Notes under the pieces: model-generated
What the model was told of the DNA's origin: nothing
The model's database searches: none
Seen by the model: only the letters and a program-made list of their open reading frames with translations
Program-made: the position numbers and the translations under genes
From: Nocardioides palaemonis
GTDB lineage: Bacteria; Actinomycetota; Actinomycetes; Propionibacteriales; Nocardioidaceae
Assembly (NCBI RefSeq): GCF_018275325.1
Contig: NZ_JAGVQR010000003.1
Span: 124,001 to 188,000, forward strand
Direction: 5' to 3'
DNA length: 64,000 nt
Shown here: positions 7,267 through 15,233 of the stretch, in pieces
How the letters are laid out: each line of letters starts with the position of its first letter
Position numbering within the stretch: the first letter of the stretch is position 1

Positions 7267-8630
7267 CGTCCTCGCACCACCTTGTCGTAGAGACCGGTCA
7301 ACCGGTCGTCGGGGTCGTGGCGCGCCTTGACGCGCGCCAGCTGCTCACCTCCGTAGAGGCGGTCGAAGGTCTCCGGGTCGTAGAACGCCTCGGAGTAGAG
7401 GCTCTTGTGGCCGCCGAGCTCGGTCACCTTGGCCTCGATCGCGCGGTTGCGCGGGGCCTGTGGAGCGTCGGGGCCGACGTTGACGACGCCCCAGAAGCCG
7501 ACGTTGACGTAGGTCGTCGCGGACGTCAGGGGGTACGTCGGCCACGGCCGGCCGGCCTCCTGGCGGCGCAGCCGCAGCGGGCACAGCCACACCGGGCGCA
7601 TCCCGACCTCGCGGTCGAACCACGCCAGGAACTCCGGCAGCGCCTCGACCGGGACCTCGACGTCCTGGACCACCCGCTCCCCCTGCGGGCGGCCGGCACG
7701 CCGGTCGAGGCGGTCGCCGACGTGCAGGCGGCGGTCGAGCGCGACGAGCTTCCAGTAGACGTCGGAGCGGCGCAGCCGGCGCGGCCACACCCGGCGTACG
7801 AGCGGGTGCTGCGCGCCGAACGCACGCGAGCACCAGAACCAGTCGGTGTCCCAGCGCCAGAGGTAGTCGTAGGTGGTCAGCTCATCGGTCCGGCGCTGCT
7901 GGACCGAGCGGTAGTAGACCTGCTGGCGCGTGTAGTCGCTCGGGTTGCGGGCGGGGCCCTCGCGCCAGCGCGCGAGCGTCAGGTAGGCCTCGCCCGGCGC
8001 GAAGGCGGTGCCGTCGATCGCGTCGACCCGCTCCCCCGCGTGCTCGCCGGTGGTGACGACCTGCTCGATCGTCGCCGCGAGCTCGTCGAGGTCGTCGATC
8101 CGCACGTGCTCGAGTGCGACGTGCCCCGGCGCGCGCTCGAGCTCGATCCGCAGCCGGGTGGCGTAGCCCAGCGAGCCGTAGGAGTTGGGGAACGCGTCGA
8201 ACAGCTCGTCGCCCGGCTTGGTGGTGACGACCTCCCCCGAGCCGGTCACCACGTCCATCTCGAGGACGGACTCGTGCGGCAGGCCGCTGCGGAAGCTCGT
8301 CGACTCGATGCCGAGCCCGGTGACGGCACCGCCCAGCGTGATCGTGCGCAGCTGCGGCACCACGAGCGGGATCCGGCCGTGGGCCAGCGTCACGTCCACG
8401 AGGTCCTCGTAGGTGCACATGCCCTGGACCTCGGCGACCTCGTCGTCGACCTCGATCACGCCGGTCAGACCGGAGACGTCGAGGCCGGCGGACTGCTCGG
8501 CCCGGCCGCGGAAGAGGTTGCTGGTCTGCTTGGCCAGCCGCACCGGTGCGCCCGGTGGCAGCGCGGCGTACGACTCCCTCAGCCTCGTCACACCACGTTC
8601 GTGTCCGTCCCACCCGACCGGCAATCGCAC
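7263..8630 (-). CDS. tmsA: FAD-binding oxidoreductase, 10-methylene-fatty-acyl reductase (TmsA/BfaA-like)
   Basis: About 455 residues. An N-terminal PCMH-type FAD domain (about 25-190, with the motif TLGGAVTGLGIESTSFRSG) is followed by a long C-terminal domain rich in Trp and Tyr. Members next to a CFA-type methyltransferase reduce the 10-methylene intermediate of tuberculostearic acid. The 4-bp overlap with tmsB indicates a tight operon. GTG at 8630 is chosen because TAGCGT lies 7 nt upstream, the leaderless spacing; a GTG at 8639 overlapping that hexamer is the alternative. The third gene of the known tmsABC cluster (tmsC) is not present here. Confidence 0.8.
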   Translation of the reverse strand: MRLPVGWDGHERGVTRLRESYAALPPGAPVRLAKQTSNLFRGRAEQSAGLDVSGLTGVIEVDDEVAEVQGMCTYEDLVDVTLAHGRIPLVVPQLRTITLGGAVTGLGIESTSFRSGLPHESVLEMDVVTGSGEVVTTKPGDELFDAFPNSYGSLGYATRLRIELERAPGHVALEHVRIDDLDELAATIEQVVTTGEHAGERVDAIDGTAFAPGEAYLTLARWREGPARNPSDYTRQQVYYRSVQQRRTDELTTYDYLWRWDTDWFWCSRAFGAQHPLVRRVWPRRLRRSDVYWKLVALDRRLHVGDRLDRRAGRPQGERVVQDVEVPVEALPEFLAWFDREVGMRPVWLCPLRLRRQEAGRPWPTYPLTSATTYVNVGFWGVVNVGPDAPQAPRNRAIEAKVTELGGHKSLYSEAFYDPETFDRLYGGEQLARVKARHDPDDRLTGLYDKVVRGR

Positions 8631-8637
8631 GTTCGCC

Positions 8638-8643
8638 ACGCTA
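8638..8643 (-). promoter_or_regulatory. -10 hexamer TAGCGT of the tmsAB-like operon
   Basis: TAGCGT on the minus strand with 7 nt to the GTG at 8630. It decides that start over the GTG at 8639, which overlaps the hexamer. Confidence 0.5.
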
Positions 8644-8685
8644 GCGAACCGCGGGGCGGACGGCGAGGGGGTTGTTCGTCCGGTC

Positions 8686-9039
8686 TCAGACCGCGGCGGT
8701 GCTCGTGCGCGTGTGCAGCCGCCCGTCCGGCCCGCCGACGAGGACCGGGACGTCCGGCCCGGCGAAGTCGCGGGCGGCGTCGACGTCGACCGCGTCGCCC
8801 TCGGTCAGCACGACCGCGGCCTCCAGCCCGGTCGACCCGGAGGAGACCGCCATCGCGACGCACACCTCGAGCGCGGAGAGCCGCAGGTGCTCCAGCGCGA
8901 TGCTCGCGGCGGCGTAGGTCCGCCCGTCGAGGTCGCGCACCGCGGCGCCCTCGGCGGCACGGGCACGGGCCCGCGTGGCACGGGCGAGGGTCACCAGCTT
9001 GGCGTCCTCCGCGGGGAGGTCGGCCTGCACGTCGTCCAT
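8686..9039 (-). CDS. Degenerate cytidine-deaminase-like protein
   Basis: 117 residues. It aligns in character with the N-terminal half of the cytidine deaminase fold (TYAAASIALEHLRLSALEVCVAM mirrors the active-site helix region, shown here in part), but the zinc ligands are absent: no H/C-A-E and no P-C-x-x-C. Such proteins sit beside era and a CBS protein across actinobacteria, for example Rv2365c in Mycobacterium tuberculosis, and are probably not catalytic. Here the gene is separated from era by the tmsAB-like pair and the siderophore reductase. Start ATG 9039 is 7 nt after TAGGCT, a hexamer that includes the stop codon of the upstream HxlR gene. Confidence 0.65.
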   Translation of the reverse strand: MDDVQADLPAEDAKLVTLARATRARARAAEGAAVRDLDGRTYAAASIALEHLRLSALEVCVAMAVSSGSTGLEAAVVLTEGDAVDVDAARDFAGPDVPVLVGGPDGRLHTRTSTAAV

Positions 9040-9046
9040 GGCACGC

Positions 9047-9052
9047 AGCCTA
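9047..9052 (-). promoter_or_regulatory. -10 hexamer TAGGCT overlapping a stop codon
   Basis: TAGGCT, whose first three bases are the TAG stop of the HxlR gene, lies 7 nt before the ATG at 9039. It suggests a separate leaderless transcript for the deaminase-like gene. Confidence 0.45.
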
Positions 9053-9730
9053 GTGAGCCGGTCGCGGGACCCCGGCGAAGGGCGACAGCAGGAACCAGCC
9101 GGGGAGCGCGGACGCCACGTCGCGGGTCGCCTCGACGCGGAGCGCGCCGTCGCGTACGGCGTCCGACCAGCCACGATCGCCGCGCCACACCTCGGTGAGG
9201 GTGCGCAGCGACGTCCGCACGACCGCGACCGGCTCGTCGCCCGGGTCGGCGTCGCACACGTCCACGTCGCCCGGCGCGAGCACCAGCCACCACCGCGCCA
9301 GGCCGGCCGGCAGGTCGGTGAACTCGAACGCCACCACGGACCGTCGCGCCGGCGCCCGCTCGTGGTCGACGTTGCGGTGCATGTCCCACAGCAGCAGCTT
9401 GGGGTCGAGGTCGGGGTCGGCGAGCTCGGGGATCCACCGGGTGCCCCAGGTGCCGAGCGCCTCGACCACCGGACGGAGCTCCTCGCCCGCGGCGGTCAGG
9501 CGGTAGCGCACCTCGCCGGCGGCCTCCACGCGGTCGACGACCCCGGCCCGGGCGAGCTGCTGGAGCCGGCGCGAGAGCAGGGTCGGCGACATCCGCGGCA
9601 GGCCCCGGCGCAGGTCGTTGAAGTGCTCGCTGCCGAGCATCAGCTCACGGACGACGAGCAGCGTCCAGCGCTCGTCGAGCAGCTCCATGGCCTTGCTGAC
9701 GGGGCAGAACTGGCGATAGCTCGCGCCCAT
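9050..9730 (-). CDS. HxlR-family winged-helix regulator with C-terminal sterol-carrier-like domain
   Basis: 226 residues. Residues about 1-100 form the HxlR winged helix: FCPVSKAMELLDERWTLLV, then LRRGLPRMSPTLLSRRLQQL. HxlR regulators often begin with a Cys that senses redox or electrophiles; Cys9 is in that position. The remaining 120 residues contain the DVDVCDADPGDEPVAVV stretch and resemble an SCP2-type ligand-binding fold often fused to HxlR in actinobacteria. The gene diverges from a methyltransferase with 133 bp between the start codons, so that gene is the probable target. ATG 9730 is 6 nt after TAGCGT (leaderless). Confidence 0.85.
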   Translation of the reverse strand: MGASYRQFCPVSKAMELLDERWTLLVVRELMLGSEHFNDLRRGLPRMSPTLLSRRLQQLARAGVVDRVEAAGEVRYRLTAAGEELRPVVEALGTWGTRWIPELADPDLDPKLLLWDMHRNVDHERAPARRSVVAFEFTDLPAGLARWWLVLAPGDVDVCDADPGDEPVAVVRTSLRTLTEVWRGDRGWSDAVRDGALRVEATRDVASALPGWFLLSPFAGVPRPAH

Positions 9731-9736
9731 GGCCGC

Positions 9737-9742
9737 ACGCTA
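9737..9742 (-). promoter_or_regulatory. -10 hexamer TAGCGT of hxlR-type gene
   Basis: TAGCGT on the minus strand, 6 nt before the ATG at 9730. Confidence 0.45.
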
Positions 9743-9863
9743 CGCCCGCGACCGTGGCCCGGTACAGATCGTGCACTCGTCCCGGGCCGCGGCCGCTCCT
9801 AGCGTCGGTGCGACGAGGGAGGTCCGGCGGGAGAAGGCCGGCCGGGCCGGAGAGGAGACACCG

Positions 9864-10685
9864 ATGAGCACGACCACCAGCAGCCCCACCGACGCCGAGC
9901 TCAAGGCGCGCCACCGCGCGATGTGGGCCTCGGGCCACTACGACCGGGTCGCCCGGGAGGTGATCCCCAGCCTCGGGCGGCGCCTCGTCGAGGAGGTCGA
10001 CCCCCGGCCCGGGGAGCGCGTCCTCGACGTGGCGGCCGGGACCGGCAACGCCGCGGTCCCCGCCGCGCGGGCCGGCGGGCGCGTCGTGGCCTCCGACCTG
10101 ACGCCCGAGCTCCTCGACCTCGGCCGGGCCGACCACCCGGACCTCGACGTGTCGTGGGAGGTCGCCGACGCCGAGGCGCTGCCCTGGCCGGACGCGTCGT
10201 TCGACGTGGTGACCAGCGTGGTCGGCGTGATGTTCGCGCCGCACCACCAGGTCGCCGCCGACGAGCTGCTGCGGGTGCTGCGTCCCGGCGGCCGCCTGGG
10301 CCTCGTCGCCTGGACGCCGTCGGGGTTCATCGGCCGGCTCTTCGCGACGATGCGCGACTTCGTCCCGCCGCCGCCCGCGGGCGTGCAGCCCCCGCCGCTG
10401 TGGGGCGACGAGGACCACGTGCGGTCGCTGCTCGGCGACCGGGTCGAGGACCTCTCGCTCGTCCGCGAGCACGTCGAGGTCGACCTGTTCCGCGGCCCGA
10501 CGGACTTCCGGACCTACTTCCGCGACAACTACGGCCCCACGCTCGTCGCCTACCGCGGCATCGCCGACCAGCCGGAACGGGTCGCGGCCCTCGACGCGGC
10601 GCTGGACGCGCTGGCGGCGTCCGCCGACGAGGGCGAGGGCCGGATGCGGTGGGAGTACCTGCTGGTCAGCGGCCGGCGGCGCTGA
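9864..10685 (+). CDS. Class I SAM-dependent methyltransferase
   Basis: 273 residues. Motif I VLDVAAGTGNAAV lies at about 53-65, the acidic motif ASDLTPELL follows, then DASFDVVTSVVGVMF and LRPGGRLGLVAW, which define a UbiE/Methyltransf_11-type small-molecule methyltransferase. The substrate is unknown. The ATG at 9864 is chosen over upstream in-frame starts because AGAGGAGA sits at about 8 nt spacing; translation from further upstream would add 45 residues with no domain. It is divergent from the HxlR regulator and probably controlled by it. Its 3' end overlaps the convergent CBS gene by 20 bp. Confidence 0.85.
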   Translation: MSTTTSSPTDAELKARHRAMWASGHYDRVAREVIPSLGRRLVEEVDPRPGERVLDVAAGTGNAAVPAARAGGRVVASDLTPELLDLGRADHPDLDVSWEVADAEALPWPDASFDVVTSVVGVMFAPHHQVAADELLRVLRPGGRLGLVAWTPSGFIGRLFATMRDFVPPPPAGVQPPPLWGDEDHVRSLLGDRVEDLSLVREHVEVDLFRGPTDFRTYFRDNYGPTLVAYRGIADQPERVAALDAALDALAASADEGEGRMRWEYLLVSGRRR

Positions 10686-11988
10686 CGTCCGCCGCGGGAC
10701 CGTCCTCGGCGCCCGCGCCGTCGGCCGGCAGCACCGAGACGAGCACGGTCTCGATCTTGTTGCGCCGGCCGGTGGCCCGCTCGGCCTCGAGGCGCAGGCC
10801 GTGGCACTCGACCACGGACCCGGGGATCGGGACCTTGCCGAGGTGCTTGGCCATCAGGCCACCGACGCTGTCGACGTCGTCGTCGTCCACCGCGAAGCCC
10901 ACCAGCTCGTCGAGGTCGTCGACCGGGTAGCGCGAGGAGACCCGGATGGCGCCGCCGTCGAGGTGCTCGACCTCGACCTCCTCCACGTCGTACTCGTCGG
11001 TGATCTCGCCGACGATCTCCTCCAGCACGTCCTCGATGGTGATCAGGCCGGCGGTGCCGCCGTACTCGTCGACGACCACCGCGATGTGCTGGCGTCGGGC
11101 CTGGAGCTCGCTCAGCAGCGCGTCGACGGGCTTGGAGTCCGGGACGTAGTGCACCGGGCGCATGACCTCGTCGACGCGCTGGGTGAACTCCACGTCGGGC
11201 GCCTCGAAGTCCCGTCGGACCAGGTCCTTGAGGTAGGCCATGCCGACGATGTCGTCGAGGTTCTCGTCGACCACCGGGATGCGGGAGTAGCCGCTGCGCA
11301 GGAACAGCGACAGCGTCTGGCGGATGTTCTTGTGGCGCTCGATGTAGACCACGTCGGGGCGGGGCACCATCACCTCGCGGGTGATCGTGTCGCCGAGCTC
11401 GAAGACGGAGTGGATCATCCGGCGCTCGCCGGACTCGATCACCGCGGACGCCTCGGCGAGGTCGACGAGCTCGCGCAGCTCGGTCTCGGTGGAGAACGGT
11501 CCCTCGCTGAACCCCTTGCCCGGGGTGATCGCGTTGCCGAGCAGGATCAGCAGGGCCGGGATCGGCCCGAGGATGGTGGTGACCAGCGACAGCGGGCCCG
11601 CGGAGGCCAGGGCGACCCGGGCGTCGTGCTGGCGACCGATCGTGCGCGGCGCGACGCCGATCACGACGAACGATACGACGAGCATCACGCCGACGGTGGT
11701 GAGCACGCTCGGCAGCAGCGCGTCCTCGTAGGTGTCGCGTGCCCACGTGCCGACCAGCACGATCGCGCTGATCTCGCAGAGCAGGCGCAGGAGGAGCGCG
11801 GTGTTGAGGTAGCGGGCGGGGTCGTCGAGGATCTGGACGAGGCGCTTCGCGCCGGCCCGGCCCTCGGCCCTCAGCTCCTCGGCGCGGGCGCGGGAGAAGC
11901 TGCCGAGCGCGGCGTCCGCCGCGGAGAAGAGTCCGGCCAGCAGCACGAGGAGCGCGGCCGACCCGAGCTGCCAGATGTCGGCGGTCAC
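10666..11988 (-). CDS. Hemolysin C/CorC-type membrane protein with CBS pair
   Basis: About 440 residues. The N-terminal CNNM (DUF21) domain has four hydrophobic helices (for example [20 protein letters not shown] and [16 protein letters not shown]). It is followed by two CBS domains (about 215-330, including [21 protein letters not shown] and [20 protein letters not shown]) and a C-terminal CorC/HlyC transporter-associated domain. Family members bind Mg-ATP and are implicated in Mg2+/Co2+ efflux. GTG 11988 overlaps the ybeY stop by 4 bp (GTGA), the pattern of translational coupling; an ATG 21 bp upstream is possible. Order phoH-ybeY-CBS matches Rv2368c-Rv2366c. Confidence 0.9.
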   Translation of the reverse strand: MTADIWQLGSAALLVLLAGLFSAADAALGSFSRARAEELRAEGRAGAKRLVQILDDPARYLNTALLLRLLCEISAIVLVGTWARDTYEDALLPSVLTTVGVMLVVSFVVIGVAPRTIGRQHDARVALASAGPLSLVTTILGPIPALLILLGNAITPGKGFSEGPFSTETELRELVDLAEASAVIESGERRMIHSVFELGDTITREVMVPRPDVVYIERHKNIRQTLSLFLRSGYSRIPVVDENLDDIVGMAYLKDLVRRDFEAPDVEFTQRVDEVMRPVHYVPDSKPVDALLSELQARRQHIAVVVDEYGGTAGLITIEDVLEEIVGEITDEYDVEEVEVEHLDGGAIRVSSRYPVDDLDELVGFAVDDDDVDSVGGLMAKHLGKVPIPGSVVECHGLRLEAERATGRRNKIETVLVSVLPADGAGAEDGPAADVSAAGR

Positions 11989-12443
11989 GGCGTGAGGCTC
12001 GCGCGCCACTTCTCGAGCAGCTCGCCCTGCAGCCCGAACATCACGGCGTGCTCCTCCGGCTCGGCGTGGTCGTAGCCGAGGAGGTGCAGGATGCCGTGGA
12101 CGGTCAGCAGGTCGATCTCGGCCTCGCGACCGTGCCCGGCCTCGACGCCCTGTCGCTCCGCCACCGACGGGGCGAGCACCAGGTCACCGAGGACGCCCTC
12201 CTCGGGCTCCTCGTTGACCCTGCCGGGACGCAGCTCGTCCATCGGGAAGGCCAGCACGTCGGTCGGGCCCTCCTTCTCCATCCACTGCTCGTTGAGCCCG
12301 GCGATGGTGTCCTCGTCGACGGCCTTGATGCACAGCTCGGCCTGCGGGTGCACGCGCATCTGGTCCATGACGAAGCGCGCGAGCTGGGACAGGCGGCGGA
12401 CGTCGACGTCGTGGCCGGACTCGTTGAGGACCTCGATGCTCAT
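11985..12443 (-). CDS. ybeY: Endoribonuclease YbeY, 16S rRNA maturation and quality control
   Basis: 152 residues, normal length. YbeY is a zinc-dependent single-strand RNase required for 3' maturation of 16S rRNA and ribosome quality control. The zinc-binding signature [11 protein letters not shown] supplies H116, H120 and H126. The [10 protein letters not shown] motif is also conserved. The gene is coupled at both ends: its ATG overlaps the phoH stop (ATGA) and its stop overlaps the GTG of the CBS gene. It works in the same process as era, the next conserved gene block. Confidence 0.95.
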   Translation of the reverse strand: MSIEVLNESGHDVDVRRLSQLARFVMDQMRVHPQAELCIKAVDEDTIAGLNEQWMEKEGPTDVLAFPMDELRPGRVNEEPEEGVLGDLVLAPSVAERQGVEAGHGREAEIDLLTVHGILHLLGYDHAEPEEHAVMFGLQGELLEKWRASLTP

Positions 12444-13486
12444 CGCTTGCTCCGTCCACGGTCGCCGCGGTCGCGGGCCGGCGTCGGCCGGCTCTGCTGG
12501 CGCTCGGCGTCGAACACCTCGTAGGCCTCCACGATCCTCCCGACCAGGCGGTGGCGCACCACGTCGGTGCCGGTGAGCCGGCAGAACGCGATGTCGTCGA
12601 CGCCGTCGAGGATGCCCTCGACGACGCGCAGCCCGGACTGGGTGCCGGAGGGGAGGTCGACCTGGCTGGTGTCGCCGGTGACGACGATCCGCGAGCCGAA
12701 CCCGAGGCGGGTCAGGAACATCTTCATCTGCTCCGGCGTGGTGTTCTGCGCCTCGTCGAGGATGATGAAGGAGTCGTTGAGTGAGCGACCGCGCAGGAAC
12801 GCCAGCGGCGCCACCTCGATGGTCCCGGCGGCGAGCAGCTTGGGGATCGTCTCGGGGTCGACCATGTCGTGCAGCGCGTCGTAGAGCGGGCGCAGGTACG
12901 GGTCGATCTTCTCGCTGAGCGTGCCGGGCAGGAAGCCGAGCCGCTCCCCCGCCTCGACGGCCGGGCGGCTCAGGATGATCCGGTTGACCTCCTTGGCCTG
13001 GAGCGCCTGCACGGCCTTGGCCATCGCGAGGTAGGTCTTGCCGGTGCCGGCGGGGCCGATGCCGAAGGTGATCGTGTGCTTGTCGATCGACTCGACGTAC
13101 TTCTTCTGGTTCAGCGTCTTCGGTCGGATCGTGCGGCCGCGGTTGGACAGGATGTTGAGGCTCAGCACGTCGGCCGGGCGCTCCTGGGTCTCGGTGCGCA
13201 GCATCTGCACGATCCGCTCGACGGTCTCGTCGCTCACCCCCTGACCGGTGCGCACGAGGGTGACGATCTCGTCGAGCAGGCGCTCGGCCATCGCGACCTC
13301 GGCGGACTCCCCGGTCAGGGTGATCCGGTTGCCGCGGACGTGGACGTCGGCGTTGAAGACCCGCTCGATGACCCGCAGGTGGGCGTCGCCGGGGCCGAGG
13401 ACCGAGACCATGTCGATGCTGTTGGGGACGACGACGGTGTGCGCCGGCCTCTCCTGGGGAGTGCCGGGCTGGTGGGAGTCAGTCAT
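12440..13486 (-). CDS. phoH: PhoH-like ATPase
   Basis: 348 residues. An N-terminal KH-like segment (about 20-80) precedes the PhoH ATPase domain with Walker A GPAGTGKT at about 144-151 and the Walker B-like segment [11 protein letters not shown]. PhoH2-type relatives are RNA helicase/ATPases; this PhoH1 class is usually found with ybeY and is thought to act in RNA metabolism. The ATG at 13486 is 48 nt downstream of a TAGCAT hexamer at 13534-13539. The short C-terminal tail is basic. Confidence 0.93.
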   Translation of the reverse strand: MTDSHQPGTPQERPAHTVVVPNSIDMVSVLGPGDAHLRVIERVFNADVHVRGNRITLTGESAEVAMAERLLDEIVTLVRTGQGVSDETVERIVQMLRTETQERPADVLSLNILSNRGRTIRPKTLNQKKYVESIDKHTITFGIGPAGTGKTYLAMAKAVQALQAKEVNRIILSRPAVEAGERLGFLPGTLSEKIDPYLRPLYDALHDMVDPETIPKLLAAGTIEVAPLAFLRGRSLNDSFIILDEAQNTTPEQMKMFLTRLGFGSRIVVTGDTSQVDLPSGTQSGLRVVEGILDGVDDIAFCRLTGTDVVRHRLVGRIVEAYEVFDAERQQSRPTPARDRGDRGRSKR

Positions 13487-13533
13487 GGATGCCCGCGTGG
13501 GGCGGCCTTCCGAGTCGGTGGCAGAGCCCCTCT

Positions 13534-13539
13534 ATGCTA
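13534..13539 (-). promoter_or_regulatory. Possible -10 hexamer TAGCAT of phoH-ybeY-CBS operon
   Basis: TAGCAT on the minus strand in the gap between the copper-monooxygenase-like gene and phoH would give a leader of about 40 nt. No -35 match is evident, so support is weak. Confidence 0.3.
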
Positions 13540-13581
13540 CCGAGCAGGTGGCGTACGGCCCACTCGGTTGTCGGGCGGGGC

Positions 13582-14811
13582 TCAGGGGCGGGTGACCTGC
13601 AGCATCCCCAGGCACATCTCGTCGGTGGTGCCCTCGCCCCACACGACGTAGCGGTCGGGCTGGCCCTCGAACGCGGGCAGCTTGTCGCGCAGCCACTGCA
13701 CGTGGGTGCAGGTCACCTTGACCTGCTCGAACGGCTCGAGGTGGATCGGCTCGATCGGCCGGCTCCCCTGGTCGTCGAAGTCCCACACCGGGATGTCGAG
13801 GATCGTGCGCGCCTGCGGGGTGTCGGGATGGACCTCGATCCTGATGGACCGGCCGAGCAGGTGCATGTGGCCGGCGACGCCGTGGATGGTGATCGGCTCG
13901 GCGAGGTTGCGCACGCAGGACTGCGTGGTGCCGGGCTCCGGCTTCCCGCCGCAGAGGACGTAGAGCGCGTCCGCGGTGTTGCCCTCCGGCCCGAAGCGCT
14001 CCTTGACGTCGGCGAGCGCGGCGGCGCGGTCGCACAGCGGACCGTCGTCGTGCTTCGCCCGGCACGGCAGCTCGACCGGTGCGGGCAGCAGCATCGTGTG
14101 CAGCGCCTGGTAGTCGCGCTTCCCGGGCGCGAGCCGCAGCTGGGCGGCCGACGTGTCGGGACTCGCGCCCGCCAGCAGGTTGTAGTGGACCTGCATGACG
14201 ATGCGGGTGCCCTTCTCCAGGCGCGTGCCGAAGCCGGGCTTGACGACCGACTCCGCGCCGCCGGGCGCCCACGCGCCGAGCCACGACGCGTCGTTGACGT
14301 CCTGGAACGGGTCGAGGCCGGTGCCGCCGAAGCAGGTCCAGCCCTCGCCGTCCTCGGCCGCGTCCTTCGCCTCCGCGGCAGCGACCTGGTCGGGACGGAC
14401 GCGGAACAGGATCACGTGGTGGACGACGTCAGGGTTGCCCGGGAGCACGTGGGTGCCGGTGAGCCAGGCGGGCCGGTCCAGCTCGGGGTCGAGCAGGAAG
14501 CACCGGTAGTCGTCGGTGCCGGCGCCGTAGGGGGCCGACGGGGTGTAGCTGCCCGGCATCGCGATCGTCGTCCGGGTCTCCCCGGGACGCAGCGGCTTGC
14601 CCTTGCGCGGCAGGGCGTAGTGGCCGGCGTGCCCGGAGTCGTCGACGGCCTCCTCGGCGGTGCTGCCGGTGGTCGGGCTGGCGGCCGGCTGGGTGGCCGA
14701 GCCGCTCGTGCCGTCCTCCCGGTCGCTCCCGCCGCCACCGCACGCGGTGAGGAGCAGGGCGGCGGCGGCCACCGCGACGGCGGCGCGCAGGTGAGGCCTC
14801 GAGGTCCTCAC
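13582..14811 (-). CDS. Lipoprotein with copper type II ascorbate-dependent monooxygenase (PHM-like) fold
   Basis: 409 residues. The lipobox LLLTACG places the acylated Cys at about residue 24, followed by a Gly/Ser linker. The body carries the full ligand pattern of peptidylglycine alpha-hydroxylating monooxygenase: HH in VVHHVILF (about 130-131) and HY in MQVHYN (about 208) for one copper, and GHMHLLG (about 314 and 316) plus Met in TDEMCLGM (about 398) for the other. It is therefore predicted to be a surface-anchored dicopper hydroxylase or copper-binding relative; the substrate is unknown. GTG 14811 overlaps the HIT stop by 4 bp, so the two are coupled. Confidence 0.78.
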   Translation of the reverse strand: MRTSRPHLRAAVAVAAAALLLTACGGGGSDREDGTSGSATQPAASPTTGSTAEEAVDDSGHAGHYALPRKGKPLRPGETRTTIAMPGSYTPSAPYGAGTDDYRCFLLDPELDRPAWLTGTHVLPGNPDVVHHVILFRVRPDQVAAAEAKDAAEDGEGWTCFGGTGLDPFQDVNDASWLGAWAPGGAESVVKPGFGTRLEKGTRIVMQVHYNLLAGASPDTSAAQLRLAPGKRDYQALHTMLLPAPVELPCRAKHDDGPLCDRAAALADVKERFGPEGNTADALYVLCGGKPEPGTTQSCVRNLAEPITIHGVAGHMHLLGRSIRIEVHPDTPQARTILDIPVWDFDDQGSRPIEPIHLEPFEQVKVTCTHVQWLRDKLPAFEGQPDRYVVWGEGTTDEMCLGMLQVTRP

Positions 14812-15161
14812 ACCAGGGCCTCGGTCATCCGCGACGTGCCGGCGAGCACGTGGAGGTGGGTGTGGAAGACCGTCTGCCCGGCGCCCGCACCGGTGTTGGC
14901 GATGAGGCGGTAGTCGTCGTTGCCGGCCGCCCGGGCGACCTCGTCGGCCAGCGACACCAGGTGACCGAGGACGGCCGGGTCGGCGGCCGCGGACGCGGCG
15001 GCGTTCTCGTGGTGGTCGAACGGGATGACGAGCGCGTGGAACGGCGCCTGCGGGTTGAGGTCCTGGATGGCCACGGCGTGGTCGGCGCGCCCGAGCACGT
15101 CGGCGGGCACCTCGCCCGCCACGATCTTGCAGAAGATGCAGTCGGCATCCGTCGAGGTCAT
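14808..15161 (-). CDS. HIT-family nucleotide hydrolase/transferase
   Basis: 117 residues. The histidine triad HTHLHVL gives H100, H102 and H104; the N-terminal DCIFCKIVAGEVPA is the usual HINT opening. HINT-branch proteins hydrolyse nucleoside phosphoramidates or AMP-lysine adducts in the cytosol. The ATG is 6 nt after TAGGCT, which implies leaderless initiation, and the stop is coupled to the downstream copper-monooxygenase-like lipoprotein. Confidence 0.92.
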   Translation of the reverse strand: MTSTDADCIFCKIVAGEVPADVLGRADHAVAIQDLNPQAPFHALVIPFDHHENAAASAAADPAVLGHLVSLADEVARAAGNDDYRLIANTGAGAGQTVFHTHLHVLAGTSRMTEALV

Positions 15162-15167
15162 CGGGCC

Positions 15168-15173
15168 AGCCTA
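15168..15173 (-). promoter_or_regulatory. -10 hexamer TAGGCT of HIT gene
   Basis: TAGGCT on the minus strand, 6 nt before the ATG at 15161. Confidence 0.45.
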
Positions 15174-15221
15174 GGGCGTCGCGGCGCGGCGTGGGACCCG
15201 ATGCGGCCCGCGCCGCGCGCC

Positions 15222-15227
15222 TACCGT
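15222..15227 (+). promoter_or_regulatory. -10 hexamer TACCGT of GerMN lipoprotein gene
   Basis: TACCGT, 6 nt before the ATG at 15234. Confidence 0.45.
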
Positions 15228-15233
15228 GGCCCC

